A stretch of DNA of 64,000 nt, taken from RPQJ01 sp963777725 (GTDB lineage Bacteria > Pseudomonadota > Gammaproteobacteria > Steroidobacterales > Steroidobacteraceae). A program made the translations under genes and the position numbers. Below, in pieces: positions 42,000-51,028 of this stretch; the stretch's first letter is position 1, and every line of letters begins with the position of its first letter. The notes beneath the pieces were generated by a model. The model was not told where the DNA came from. It searched no databases and saw only the letters and a program-made list of their open reading frames with translations. The stretch spans positions 248,001 through 312,000 of the forward strand of contig CAVZRR010000020.1 of NCBI GenBank assembly GCA_963777725.1, given 5' to 3'.

Positions 42000-43994
42000 T
42001 CAGTTCGGCGTGTACCAGATCGGCGAAGTGAAGGCCCGCTCCTGCGTGATCATCGGCACGTGGTCCGCCATCTTCACCTTGAAGTACGCGGCGTCATAGG
42101 CGGTCCAGCGCGGCGTCGGGATCTCCAGCACGCGCAGGTAGTAGAAGGCGCGGACCGACGGATCGAAGTCCGGGTCCTGCCACACGCCAATCAGTTCCGG
42201 ATCGCCGATCGTGTTGGTCCAGGTCGCGCGGGCGATATCCACGGTGTTGCCGACCGGCGCGAGCTTGCCCTTGACGACCTTGCGGCGCTCGGCGTCGCCC
42301 CAGACCACGTCGTAGATCTTCTCCTGCGGCTTGCCGGAGGCGTCGAGCCAGCCCTTGATGACCTGGATGCGGTCGAGGTTGCCCGTGCGCGGGTCCTTCA
42401 GGGCTGCAACGAGGAACGTCGGTGCCTTGCCCTCGGGTGCCGGCGGGAGATCCCCGCCCATCGGCACGCCTTTCGCGTAGCCGACCGCTGCCGGTGAGCG
42501 CGAGATGTCGGCCGTCGAGAAGTCGTAGCCGCCGAAGAAGCGCACGACCATGCGCGGACCGCTGGTCGCGTAGGTCTCGCGCCGCATCATCGCGTCCCAC
42601 AGTTCCTCGCGCGTGTTGCCGGTGGCCCACACGGCGGTGTAGCCGGCGCCGGTCATCTCCCAGCCCTTGATCGCGCGGTCACCGAATTTCATCGCGTCCT
42701 CGTCCCAGCGGTCGGGGCGCGGCTCGGCGGTCGGGAACTTGGCGAAAAAGTTGTCCTCTTCCGCAGCCGTGAGTCCGTTGTGAGTATCGGTGCCGCCGGC
42801 CATGCCGTACTTGAAAGGATTGGCCCCCAGCGCCTGCTCGACCATGAGGCCGTTCTTCAGTGCTTCCCGCAGGTACTCGTGCTGGATCATCCCGGGCTGC
42901 TTGGGCGCCAGCACGAGGTTGCCGCGGTCCCAAAGCTCGTAGCCCGTGGCGAACTCGTCGGTGACCGAGAGGGAGGGATGGGACTCGCTCTGCCCCTTCA
43001 TCTGGATCGCCTCGAACAACGGCTCCCAACGCTGCCGCTCGGCAGCCCATTCCTTCGACATCGGATTGCCGGCGAAGGTGCTCAGCGCGAACATCCGCCC
43101 GTTCGAGAGGTTGCCGTTGTGCGGGATCGCCAGAAGCTTGCCGCCGGTCGTCTGCTCCCACTCGGCCATCCACTTCCAGAGGTCCTCGGGGTTCTCGCTC
43201 TGGAACGTCGTGTAGGGCAGCACGCGATCGGCTTTGTCCTTGCCGTCGCGGTAGATCACGTTGCGGTGCAGGTTGTCACCGCCCCCCGCATTGGATGTCC
43301 ACTCGTAGCCGATGAACGCGGTGAAGCGCCCCGGCTCGTTGTACTTCTCGGCGATGGCCGTGTTCTTCAGCCAGACGCCCTTGGCGAACTTCGGATCCAT
43401 GACCAGCGGTGGCAGCGTCTTGGTCGCCTGTGCGTTGATCAGTTCCATCGTCGCCTTCATCGCCTCGGCGGCACTGGCTGCGTACATGTCGTGCCAGCGC
43501 TTGAGCGTGGCGTCGGCCATCATCTCGGCATTGCCGCTCTTGATCTCGGCAATCACGCCCATGCCGTCCGAGTGATCGGTGATCGCGACCCAGTCGAGGG
43601 GCTGCGCCAGCTTTGCAGGCTGACCGCTGGTGGAGATCACTTCCTCGCCGCGCGCGAAGCGGGTGGCCTCCTCGGGTCCGAGCGTCGTGCCCGACCCGCC
43701 GGCATCCGCCGACCAGCCCGTGTGCACGTGCTCGTCACCGAAGTACGGACGCTCCGGATAGCGCCGGCCCGCGTAGGGCGAATAGCCGGGCTCCTTGTGG
43801 AACTTTGCGGGATCGGCCGGACGGTACTCGCCGGCGTCCGCGGTCAGTGTGCCCGCGCCCGTGGCTGGGCCGCCGAGTTGGACAATCTCGGTCCCGGTGG
43901 CCGACTGCTTCGCATCAGGTTCGGGAGCGGACGGGCCACTACATGCCGCAAGGAGCAGTGCTCCAACCATCACGACGAGGTTTCCCTGCATCAT
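42000..43994 (-). CDS. DUF3604 lipoprotein
   Basis: 664 residues. Start at MMQGNLVVMVGALLLAAC, which gives a lipobox (LLAAC); 16 residues upstream in frame have no role. The DUF3604 pattern includes YFGDEHVHTGWSADAG and LDWVAITDHSDGMG (His and Asp as in PHP metallophosphoesterases), LLAIPHNGNLSNG, GGTDTHNGLTAAEEDNF and RRETYATSGPRMVVRFFGG. These residues suggest a metal-dependent hydrolase on the periplasmic side; substrates of the family are not established. It is the only gene of the tRNA-Arg insertion. Confidence 0.88.
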   Translation of the reverse strand: MMQGNLVVMVGALLLAACSGPSAPEPDAKQSATGTEIVQLGGPATGAGTLTADAGEYRPADPAKFHKEPGYSPYAGRRYPERPYFGDEHVHTGWSADAGGSGTTLGPEEATRFARGEEVISTSGQPAKLAQPLDWVAITDHSDGMGVIAEIKSGNAEMMADATLKRWHDMYAASAAEAMKATMELINAQATKTLPPLVMDPKFAKGVWLKNTAIAEKYNEPGRFTAFIGYEWTSNAGGGDNLHRNVIYRDGKDKADRVLPYTTFQSENPEDLWKWMAEWEQTTGGKLLAIPHNGNLSNGRMFALSTFAGNPMSKEWAAERQRWEPLFEAIQMKGQSESHPSLSVTDEFATGYELWDRGNLVLAPKQPGMIQHEYLREALKNGLMVEQALGANPFKYGMAGGTDTHNGLTAAEEDNFFAKFPTAEPRPDRWDEDAMKFGDRAIKGWEMTGAGYTAVWATGNTREELWDAMMRRETYATSGPRMVVRFFGGYDFSTADISRSPAAVGYAKGVPMGGDLPPAPEGKAPTFLVAALKDPRTGNLDRIQVIKGWLDASGKPQEKIYDVVWGDAERRKVVKGKLAPVGNTVDIARATWTNTIGDPELIGVWQDPDFDPSVRAFYYLRVLEIPTPRWTAYDAAYFKVKMADHVPMITQERAFTSPIWYTPN

Positions 43995-44375
43995 TGCTGT
44001 AGTCTCCGGGTGTTTTCGCGAGAGCGTGTCGGCGGTGCGCATGTTCGCATTTCGGCAACAACAGCGTAAAGATGAGCCGCACGCCCACGATACGACTGCG
44101 TCGACAGGTACGTTCCACTACTCGCCTTCCCAGTCGCAGGTACTCTCGGTATTGAGCGCGAAGGTCCAGGCCGTCGGGATCATGCCCCGACGCCGGTCAG
44201 CACTGACAATGCTGTGGCCGGGGACGCGCAAGACCTTGGAGCGGTCGTGGACTCCACTTCAGGGCGTAGGGTTGAAAACGCTCTCGGCGTGACTCGGCGA
44301 GTCTCGGCGGAAAGTTAGGTGAGGGCGGGCCATCTAGCTTGTTGATTTTAAGAAGCCTGTAGAATCCAAGGCGCT
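43995..44375. other. Non-coding stretch inside the tRNA-Arg insertion
   Basis: 381 bases between the DUF3604 start and the distal attachment repeat. It should hold the promoter of the DUF3604 gene, but I could not find a convincing -35/-10 pair. No credible gene is seen. Confidence 0.5.
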
Positions 44376-44424
44376 CTACGAACCAGAAGGTCGGGAGTTC
44401 GAATCTCTCCGGGCGCGCCAGTGA
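44376..44424 (+). repeat. attR-like site: duplicated 3' half of tRNA-Arg
   Basis: Exact copy (49 of 49) of 41778-41826, without the 5' half of the tRNA, so it is not a functional gene. It is followed directly by a strong terminator that probably served tRNA-Arg before the insertion. Confidence 0.88.
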
Positions 44425-44466
44425 AACAAAAAGGCCCCTCCAGTCGGAGGGGCCTTTTTGTTTCAC
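44421..44466. terminator. Strong bidirectional terminator, original tRNA-Arg terminator
   Basis: A perfect 21 bp stem (44421-44441 with 44446-44466) and a four-base loop AGTC. The GC core AGGCCCCTCC/GGAGGGGCCT is flanked by A5 and T5, so it can act on both strands. Its position after the displaced tRNA 3' end suggests it was the native tRNA terminator. Confidence 0.92.
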
Positions 44467-44538
44467 CGGCTCTACCCGAAGAGGCCGGAGAACGCCCGAC
44501 GACGTCGGGAGGTCGACTATTGCGCGCCCGCAATGCGG

Positions 44539-44763
44539 CTAGCCAGTCACGCGAGCGACGAGTCGGCGCACCCAGGGGGCGACGATCGTCACTGTCGGAA
44601 AGGCAACCGGCCATGTCGTGGCGCAACTCTTCAGCCATTGCGCCGTGAACCCTGGATCCAATCCCCGGGCGGTGGCGAGGACGAAGGCGGACACGATGGC
44701 GACCATGATTGCGGACAGCATGGCGCCGAAGACGATGGGTGCAAAGCGAGCGGGAATGCGCAT
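44539..44763 (-). CDS. DUF2798 family small membrane protein
   Basis: 74 residues from the ATG at 44763, preceded by AGGAG. Two membrane helices (FGAMLSAIMVAIVSAFVLAT and WPVAFPTVTIVAPWVRRLVA) as in DUF2798. Function unknown. It follows the DUF2938 gene by 56 bases on the same strand. Confidence 0.85.
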   Translation of the reverse strand: MRIPARFAPIVFGAMLSAIMVAIVSAFVLATARGLDPGFTAQWLKSCATTWPVAFPTVTIVAPWVRRLVARVTG

Positions 44764-44819
44764 TTTATTCTCCTGTGGTGATAGCTGATTCGATAGGCGT
44801 TCTTGCGGTGACGGCGCGT

Positions 44820-45311
44820 TCAAAAGACGTAGAAAAATCGGGCGATCCAGCCGGAGGCATAGAGTCCCAGTCCAAAAACCGTGTGTGTCACGAGGCTCTG
44901 CAGGCGGGCAGCGGCAGGACGCGGTGTGCGGCTGGCGGCCACGCCGGCGCCCATGCCGGGTTGCATCACCAGGAAGGGAGCCGCCACGGTCCCGATACCG
45001 ACGAGCAGCGCAGGACCGATCGTCGGTTGGCGTACCCACGCAAGGCCCCACAGACCGAGCAGCAGCGCAGCGAAGAGCACACCGACGATGTAATGGGCGA
45101 CCCAGCCGATCACGCGTTCGCCGGGGACGGCCGCGGCGACCGCGATCGACTCGTGGCGAAATCGACCCCGAGCCAGATGAGCGAACCAGCGTCCAACCAA
45201 TCCGTAGTCAGGTAGCGGAATCCTGAAGGCCCGCCGGCGAGCGATCGCCCAGAGATCGATCAGTACCGTGGCACCCACGCCCATCACGAGCGCGCATACG
45301 AGATAGTCCAT
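44820..45311 (-). CDS. DUF2938 family membrane protein
   Basis: 163 residues, four predicted membrane helices: LVCALVMGVGATVLIDLWAI, HYIVGVLFAALLLGLWGL, GPALLVGIGTVAAPFLVMQP and LVTHTVFGLGLYASGWI. The N-terminal helix and the FAHLARGRFRH segment are typical of DUF2938. Function unknown. It is divergent from a MerR regulator with a 77-base spacer, so it is probably the regulator's target. Confidence 0.85.
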   Translation of the reverse strand: MDYLVCALVMGVGATVLIDLWAIARRRAFRIPLPDYGLVGRWFAHLARGRFRHESIAVAAAVPGERVIGWVAHYIVGVLFAALLLGLWGLAWVRQPTIGPALLVGIGTVAAPFLVMQPGMGAGVAASRTPRPAAARLQSLVTHTVFGLGLYASGWIARFFYVF

Positions 45312-45361
45312 TCACCGTCTCCCAGTTGCTTGCCATCGGGTGGCGTAGGCGGCACTCTGCC

Positions 45362-45385
45362 ACTTGAAGTCAACTTGAGGTCAAG
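45362..45385. promoter_or_regulatory. SoxR-like operator in the DUF2938/MerR spacer
   Basis: ACTTGAAGTCAACTTGAGG followed by TCAAG: interleaved TTGA and TCAA half-sites. The stretch GTCAACTTGAGG differs in one base from half of the soxS operator (GTTAACTTGAGG). It ends three bases before the MerR start codon, so bound regulator would cover its own ribosome binding site region. Confidence 0.5.
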
Positions 45386-45388
45386 GGG

Positions 45389-45871
45389 ATGCGATACCTG
45401 GACATCACGGCGGTGGCGAAGCAGTCCGGCGTTCCGGCCTCGGCGCTGCGCTACTACGAGGAGAAGGGGCTGATCGCCTCCGTCGGGCGGCGGGGTCTGA
45501 GGCGCCTGTTCGATGCGGCCGTGCTGGAACGATTGGCGTTGATTGCACTGGGGCAAGCAGCGGGCTTTTCGCTCGACGAGATCGCCGGCATGTTCACCTC
45601 GGATGGGCGTCCGAAGATCGAACGGAAGACGCTGGCGACCCAGGCCGACAAGCTGGACCGAACGATCGAGAAGTTGAGTTCGATGCGAGATGGGCTGCGA
45701 CACGCTGCCGTCTGCCCCGCGCCGAGTCACCTGGAATGCCCATCGTTCCGCCGCCTGATGCAAGCCGCGGCGGGCGTGCGGGACGGCGACCGCAAGGATC
45801 CGTCGGCGCGTGGAGGACCCAAGAGTCCGTCGTTCGTGCGGACGCGTACGACCAGTTCGAGGCGGTCATGA
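45389..45871 (+). CDS. MerR family transcriptional regulator
   Basis: 160 residues. Winged helix MRYLDITAVAKQSGVPASALRYYEEKGLI with the MerR RYYEEKGLI signature, a dimerisation coiled coil (KTLATQADKLDRTIEKLSSM), then CPAPSHLECPSF, whose cysteines could sense metal or redox state; it is not the SoxR CxxCxC cluster. The last 30 residues (SARGGPKSPSFVRTRTTSS) look atypical and could reflect a frame break. It probably controls the divergent DUF2938-DUF2798 genes. Confidence 0.85.
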   Translation: MRYLDITAVAKQSGVPASALRYYEEKGLIASVGRRGLRRLFDAAVLERLALIALGQAAGFSLDEIAGMFTSDGRPKIERKTLATQADKLDRTIEKLSSMRDGLRHAAVCPAPSHLECPSFRRLMQAAAGVRDGDRKDPSARGGPKSPSFVRTRTTSSRRS

Positions 45872-46875
45872 GTCGAGATGCATTGATCCGGCGCATGGTG
45901 GCGCTCCATGCGCCAGGACTGCGGGCCGAAATACGTGCGAAGCGTGCGCTGCGGTACGGCACCGATCCGGACTCCGCGTCCGGCATTGCGAGCCACGTGC
46001 GCGCCGCGTCCGCGATTCGTCGTCATGGATCGCGGCGGATCGTGATACAGGACGATGTGAATGCATTGGCTGTGATCGATGCCTCGGGTCACATCGCGCC
46101 TCTTCTGTTGCCGCCCGGAGCCGACGGCCGTCGATCGTTCGATGACACGATCGGAAACAAGCATCTCAAGATGGACCTCGAGGCCGCAGTGGTCCTGCCA
46201 GACGCGCGAGTCCTGGCCTTGGGCTCCGGTTCTGCTCGGGCGCGCGAGAGTATCGTCGTCGTCGAATCCGAGACAGACGTACGGGTGCGCCGCGCGCCGG
46301 GCTTGTACGCGCGGTTACGCAAGCACTGCGAAACCGTGGGCACCGAGCTCAATATTGAAGGCGCTGTCATACAGGGTCATCGGTTGCGTCTGTTCCAGCG
46401 AGGCAACGGCGCGCGTGTCCCGGGCGGCAGGTCGGGCAGCCTGGTATTCGATGTCGACCTTGCTCGATTGCTGCGATGGCTGGGAGGTCGCGGGCCCGTT
46501 CCCAGCGTCACCGACGTGCTGGAGGTCGATCTAGGCACGATCGACGGGGTGCCGTTCGGCTTTACCGACGCAGCCGTGGTGGTTGACGGCCGCATCGCCT
46601 TCGTCGCCTGCGCGGAAGAATCCGTGAACGTACGCGGTGACGGGCCGGTCCTTGGCTGCCGCTTCGGGTGGCTCGACGACACGGGCGCGCAAGTCACGGA
46701 CGTCATCGAGTCGGATGGTCGTGCGACTCCGCTCAAGCTCGAAGGAATCGAGCCACGACCGGGATCGACCAGGGTATTCGATGTCGTGGCCGACATGGAT
46801 CAACCGGACCACCCGGCATTGCTGGCTGAATTGTGGATTAGCGGCGGGCCGGAATCGAGCCTTACCGGCTTATGA
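45868..46875 (+). CDS. DUF6929-like hypothetical protein
   Basis: 335 residues from the ATG overlapping the MerR stop by four bases. Repeated beta-propeller-like segments (SGIASHVRAASAIRRHGSRR, VVLPDARVLALGSGSARARE, VDGVPFGFTDAAVVVDGRIA-type strands). The stretch RSFDDTIGNKHLKMDLEAAV resembles, from memory, the DUF6929 family. No signal peptide. Function unknown; the overlap with the regulator may be incidental. Confidence 0.65.
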   Translation: MSRDALIRRMVALHAPGLRAEIRAKRALRYGTDPDSASGIASHVRAASAIRRHGSRRIVIQDDVNALAVIDASGHIAPLLLPPGADGRRSFDDTIGNKHLKMDLEAAVVLPDARVLALGSGSARARESIVVVESETDVRVRRAPGLYARLRKHCETVGTELNIEGAVIQGHRLRLFQRGNGARVPGGRSGSLVFDVDLARLLRWLGGRGPVPSVTDVLEVDLGTIDGVPFGFTDAAVVVDGRIAFVACAEESVNVRGDGPVLGCRFGWLDDTGAQVTDVIESDGRATPLKLEGIEPRPGSTRVFDVVADMDQPDHPALLAELWISGGPESSLTGL

Positions 46876-46912
46876 TGCGTGCCTTCTCCCAGGTCCGAAC
46901 CACCGGAGGCGT

Positions 46913-47698
46913 ATGGAAAGTCTGCTGCAGGTCGTCCTGCTTGGCATCATCGAGGGCATTACCGAGTTTCTGCCGATATCGAGCACGGGACACCTGCTGA
47001 TCGCGCAGCACTGGCTCGGCCGGCGCTCCGATCTGTTCAACGTCGCGATCCAGGCCGGTGCGATCCTCGCGGTCGTCGTCATTTACCGGCAACGTCTCTG
47101 GGACCTCGCAGTGCATTTCTCGCGTGCCGAGAACCGCAGCTACGTGTACCGATTGACCGCCGCAGTCGCGATTACGGTGGTCGGCGGTCTCGTCGCGAAG
47201 CAGATGGGCCTCGAGCTGCCGGATACGGTCGCGCCCGTCGCTTGGGCGTTGGTCCTCGGTGGATTCGCGATCTTTGCGATCGAGGCGTACGCGAAGCGCC
47301 AGCCTCCGACCGACCTGCTGACGTGGAAGGTCGCGTTCTGGGTCGGCATGGGCCAAATCCTGGCGGCCGTGTTTCCGGGAACTTCACGTTCCGCGGCGAC
47401 GATCTTCGCGGCGATGCTCGCCGGCATGACGTCGCGGCCGGCGGCGGCGGAATTCTCGTTCCTGGTCGGCATCCCGACGATGTTCGCAGCCACCGCCTAT
47501 GAGGCTTTTGACCTCCACCAGTCGGGTCATATCGCCGACGAGAACTGGACCGAGCTTGGCATCGGCTTCGTTGTTTCGGCGGTCGTCGCGTTCATCGCGG
47601 TCAAATGGCTGCTGCGATACGTGCAGACGCATAGCTTCACGCCCTTCGGCTGGTACCGTATTGCGCTCGGGCTGCTGCTGGTCGCAGCCAGCGACTGA
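46913..47698 (+). CDS. uppP: Undecaprenyl-diphosphatase UppP
   Basis: 261 residues with seven or eight membrane helices. Signature motifs: EGITEFLPISSTGHLLIAQ near the N-terminus and FPGTSRSAATIFAAMLAG in the middle, which form the active site. It recycles the lipid carrier for peptidoglycan and glycan synthesis and underlies bacitracin resistance. A good SD (CGGAGG) precedes the start. Confidence 0.95.
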   Translation: MESLLQVVLLGIIEGITEFLPISSTGHLLIAQHWLGRRSDLFNVAIQAGAILAVVVIYRQRLWDLAVHFSRAENRSYVYRLTAAVAITVVGGLVAKQMGLELPDTVAPVAWALVLGGFAIFAIEAYAKRQPPTDLLTWKVAFWVGMGQILAAVFPGTSRSAATIFAAMLAGMTSRPAAAEFSFLVGIPTMFAATAYEAFDLHQSGHIADENWTELGIGFVVSAVVAFIAVKWLLRYVQTHSFTPFGWYRIALGLLLVAASD

Positions 47699-47866
47699 CA
47701 CTCTGGCGCGACGCGCGTCGGCTGTTGGCGAATGCGGCCAATCTCGTCGGGCGGCGCGTCCGTCTCTGCGACCGGCACGTCCATCGATGACGGAATTGAC
47801 GGACTCACCGATCGGTGGTCTAGTCCGACCAGCCAGTGACCAACGAACCGCAGTCAGGCGGCGCAG

Positions 47867-48349
47867 ATGCAGTCGCTCGAAATCCTGCAGACCATCAGCG
47901 AGGTAGCCGCTGCCCTTGCCGGCTTCAGCGGTGTGGTCGCCGCAATCGGCCATCGGAGTAGCCGGACCTGGACATCGGAGGAGATCCTCCAGCTTCGTAC
48001 CCTCGTGGAGCCTAGCCTGGTCGCCTTGTTCGGCAGCTTCCTCCCCGGGATTCTGCACCTCGCTTTCGACTCGGAACCCCTGGTCTGGCGGCTGTCCAAT
48101 GCGGGCTTGGGATTGATGGGCGTCGCCGCGGGTGCTGCATTCATTGCGAGGTCACGCTTCGCGAGCGCGACAATCGGTCAACGTGTCCTACTGGTCCTTG
48201 TCGGCCTGGCGGTCGGAGCGCTCCTGCTCGCCGCGGGTGGATTCGTCAGGCAGTATGAGTTGATCTTCGTCATCGGGCTCATTCTCGCGCTGGCAGTGGC
48301 AGCCTATAATTTCCTGCTGCTGCTCGTCATCACCGGGGACGCCGAATAA
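47867..48349 (+). CDS. Hypothetical four-helix membrane protein
   Basis: 160 residues, not recognised. Four hydrophobic segments: ISEVAAALAGFSGVVAAIG, PSLVALFGSFLPGILHLAF, VLLVLVGLAVGALLLAAGG and ELIFVIGLILALAVAAYNFL. The first is followed by a short soluble loop with SRTWTSEEILQLRTLVE. No link to the flanking uppP or TIR genes is apparent. Confidence 0.65.
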   Translation: MQSLEILQTISEVAAALAGFSGVVAAIGHRSSRTWTSEEILQLRTLVEPSLVALFGSFLPGILHLAFDSEPLVWRLSNAGLGLMGVAAGAAFIARSRFASATIGQRVLLVLVGLAVGALLLAAGGFVRQYELIFVIGLILALAVAAYNFLLLLVITGDAE

Positions 48350-48390
48350 CAGGGTGGCCGGGTCCCCCGGTATGGTCCCGAAGAGAGTGT

Positions 48391-50167
48391 ATGGCCGACG
48401 TCTTCATATCGTACGCACGCGATGACGCCGAGAGCGCCCGCCGTTTCGCTGGGGCATTCCAGTCGGCCGGCCTCTCGGTCTGGTGGGACGATGCGCTGCG
48501 GTCAGGCGAAGTGTTCGACGAAAGCATCGAGCGCGCACTCCGCGAGGCCAAGGCGGTCGTCGTGCTCTGGTCGACGCACTCCGTCGCATCTCGCTGGGTT
48601 CGAGCCGAGGCCACGCAGGCCGATCGGAATCGCACGCTCGTCCCGGTGACGATCGAGGCGTGCCAACGGCCCATGATCTTCGAGCTGACCCATACCGCAG
48701 ACCTCTCGCGCTGGCGCGGCGACCTCGAAGACAAGGCCTGGCAGGGCCTCGTCGCCGACGTGTTGCGACTGGTTGAGATGCAGTGCGCACCGCGCGACAT
48801 CCAGGCGGGCACGGCGATCGCTTCAGCGGCAACGCGGCCTTCCGAAGCAGCACCGCCGTCGCGGCCCGGCGTCGTGATCCTGCCTTTCGTGAACATGAGC
48901 GGTGACCCGGAGCAGGAGTACTTCAGCGACGGCGTCACCGAGGACATCATCACGGATCTGGGTCGTGTGTCTGCACTTTCGGTCGCCTCACGCAATGCCG
49001 CGTTCTCGTACAAGGGCCGGACCGTCCCACCGGCGCAGCTCGCGCGCGCACTGAAGGTCACGCACGTGCTGGAGGGCAGCGTCCGCAAGTCCGGCAATCG
49101 CGTCCGGATCACGGCGCAGTTGCTGGAAGCGGCGACCGACACGCAGGTCTGGGCCGAGCGCTATGACCGCACGCTCGACGACATCTTCGCGATCCAGGAC
49201 GACATCTCCAAGGCCATCGTCGCCGCGCTCAAGGTCAAGCTCTTGCCGGCGGAGAAGGCGGCGATCGAGCAGCGCTCCACCTCCAACTCGGAGGCGTACG
49301 AGCTCTTCCTGATGGCCCGCGGCTTCCAGCGCAAGGGCAGCGAGACGGCTCAAGCCGGTCATCGTGCGAATCTGCAAGCGTGTCGTCGAGCTGGATCCCG
49401 GCTTCGCGAAAGGCTGGGCGCTCATGTCGCTCGCCGAGGCGGAAATGAGCCAGCGCGGCGTCGAGGGTTACTCGATCGCAAGCGCGCGAGCTTCGGCCGA
49501 GCGGGCCATTGCGGCGGATCCGACCGTCGCGGAGGGGTATGCCGCACTTTCCGAAGCCATGGTGCGCGGCCTGCTGGAGCAGGAACCGGTCGACGGTGTC
49601 CTCGAGACCGCCCTGAAGCTCGATCCCGATTGCTACGAGGCCCACTCACTGGCGGGTGCGGTGGCCATCGGCAAGCGTGACTACCACAGAGCAATCGTGC
49701 ACCTCGAGCGGGCCATCGAACTCGACCCCGACGCCTACTGGCCGGCGGGAATGGTCGTGCAGGCCTATGAGGCGCTCGGCGAGCCGGAGGCAACCATCGC
49801 CGCCGAGCGGCGCGCGCTCACGCGGTGCGAAAAGATCCTGGCCGAGGAGCCGGATCACAGCGGCGCACTCGGCTTCCTGGTGACGTCGCTCGCTGGCCTG
49901 GGACAGGCAGAGCGCGCACGCGAATGGACGCAGCGGGCGCTGTTGTTCGATCCCGACAACGCTCGGCTGCATTACAACCTTGCGTGCGCCATGGCGAGAC
50001 TTCAGGACGCCGACTCGGCCGTGGACCTGATCGAACCGTGGATCGACAAGGTGAGCCAGGGCTGGGTGCGGTGGATGCAGAAGGACAACAGCCTCGATTC
50101 GATCCGAGAGCATCCGCGTTTCGTCGCGTTGATGGCGCGCGGTGCTCGCCGGCTCGACAGCGCATAA
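48391..50167 (+). CDS. TIR-TolB-like-TPR protein (one frame break)
   Basis: About 592 residues. Residues 1-130 form a TIR domain (MADVFISYARDDAESARRFA, GLSVWWDDALRSGEVFDES) with Glu73 in SRWVRAEAT at the place of the NAD-cleaving glutamate. Next is a TolB/FlgO-like domain (VVILPFVNMSGDPEQEYFSD, VLEGSVRKSGNRVRITAQL), common in cyclase-like regulators. After a break near 49352 follow five or more TPR repeats (LELDPDAYWPAG-type). Such proteins occur widely in proteobacteria; a role in signalling or defence is possible but unproven. A truncated relative lies at 53261. Confidence 0.82.
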
Positions 50168-50199
50168 TCGCGGAAACGTGGCTTGAGAGGACGGACGAG

Positions 50200-50976
50200 A
50201 TGAGCATCGAAGTCGAACAGCGCGAACACCTGTTCCTGATGGGCGTGCGTCGCGCCCAGAAGATGAACGCCCTGGACAAGGACATGTATCACTCCCTGGC
50301 GCGCGCGCTGCATCGCCTCGAGCACGATCCCGAGCTCTGGGTCGGCGTGATCTGGGCGGAAGGGCCGCATTTCACGTCGGGTGTCGATCTTTCCGATTGG
50401 GCCGAAGCCTTCGCATCGGGGTCCCCGTTCCCGGTTGCGGCGGACGAAATCGATCCTTTCGCGATGAGCGGTCCCCGTCTGTCGAAGCCGCTGGTGATCG
50501 CGGTGCAGGGTCGCTGCTACACGTGGGGCTGGGAGCTGCTGCTCAACACAGACCTGCGAGTCGCGGCCAGCGATACACGCTTCGCGATGCTGGAGGTGCG
50601 CAGGGGCTTCTATGCCTGTGGCGGCGCCACGCTGCGACTACCGACCGAGATTGGCTGGGCGAATGCCCAGCGCTACCTGCTCACGGGGGACGAACTCGGG
50701 GCCGACGATGCATACCGCCTCGGACTGGTGCAGCAGCTCTGCGCCCCCGGCGAGCAACTCGAGGCGGCACTCGCGCTCGCGCAGCGTGTTGCCAAGGCGG
50801 CGCCGCTCGGCGTCCGTGGCAGCCTGCGCTCGTCGCGCCTGCGCATGCTCGAGGGCGAGGCGGCCGCGATCGGCCCGATGTTCCGCGGGATGGCCGAGGT
50901 CATGCGCAGCGAAGACGCAGCCGAAGGTGTCCGGTCGTTCGTGGAACGCCGCGAGGCTGTGTTCCGCGGGCGGTAA
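50200..50976 (+). CDS. Enoyl-CoA hydratase/isomerase family protein
   Basis: 258 residues with the crotonase fold: RAQKMNALDKDMYHSLARAL, the oxyanion segment GPHFTSGVDLSDW, and VIAVQGRCYTWGWELLLNTDLRV-type core. Where hydratases carry two Glu residues, this protein has Glu (WELLL) and a divergent second site (FYACGGATLRLP), so the activity may be isomerase or hydrolase rather than hydratase. It follows the TIR gene by 32 bases. Cytoplasmic. Confidence 0.85.
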   Translation: MSIEVEQREHLFLMGVRRAQKMNALDKDMYHSLARALHRLEHDPELWVGVIWAEGPHFTSGVDLSDWAEAFASGSPFPVAADEIDPFAMSGPRLSKPLVIAVQGRCYTWGWELLLNTDLRVAASDTRFAMLEVRRGFYACGGATLRLPTEIGWANAQRYLLTGDELGADDAYRLGLVQQLCAPGEQLEAALALAQRVAKAAPLGVRGSLRSSRLRMLEGEAAAIGPMFRGMAEVMRSEDAAEGVRSFVERREAVFRGR

Positions 50977-51028
50977 CGGCAATCACGGCCAAGCTCCCGT
51001 CGCTTGCGCGGGAGGGTCCGCGCAGAAC

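Larger units (their letters stand above)
41827..44424. mobile_element. 2.6 kb insertion in tRNA-Arg carrying one DUF3604 gene
   Basis: Bounded by 49 bp direct repeats of the tRNA-Arg 3' half. It contains a terminator, one lipoprotein gene on the opposite strand and about 380 bases without a gene. No integrase or transposase is visible, so it is either a remnant of a larger island or was moved in trans. The chromosome's own tRNA terminator lies beyond the distal repeat, which shows which end is new. Confidence 0.7.

Noticed and set aside
44197..44466. Minus-strand frame with RPERFELPTFWF across the duplicated tRNA-Arg end
   Set aside because: This is the well-known false protein that appears when the T arm and acceptor region of a tRNA is translated on the opposite strand.
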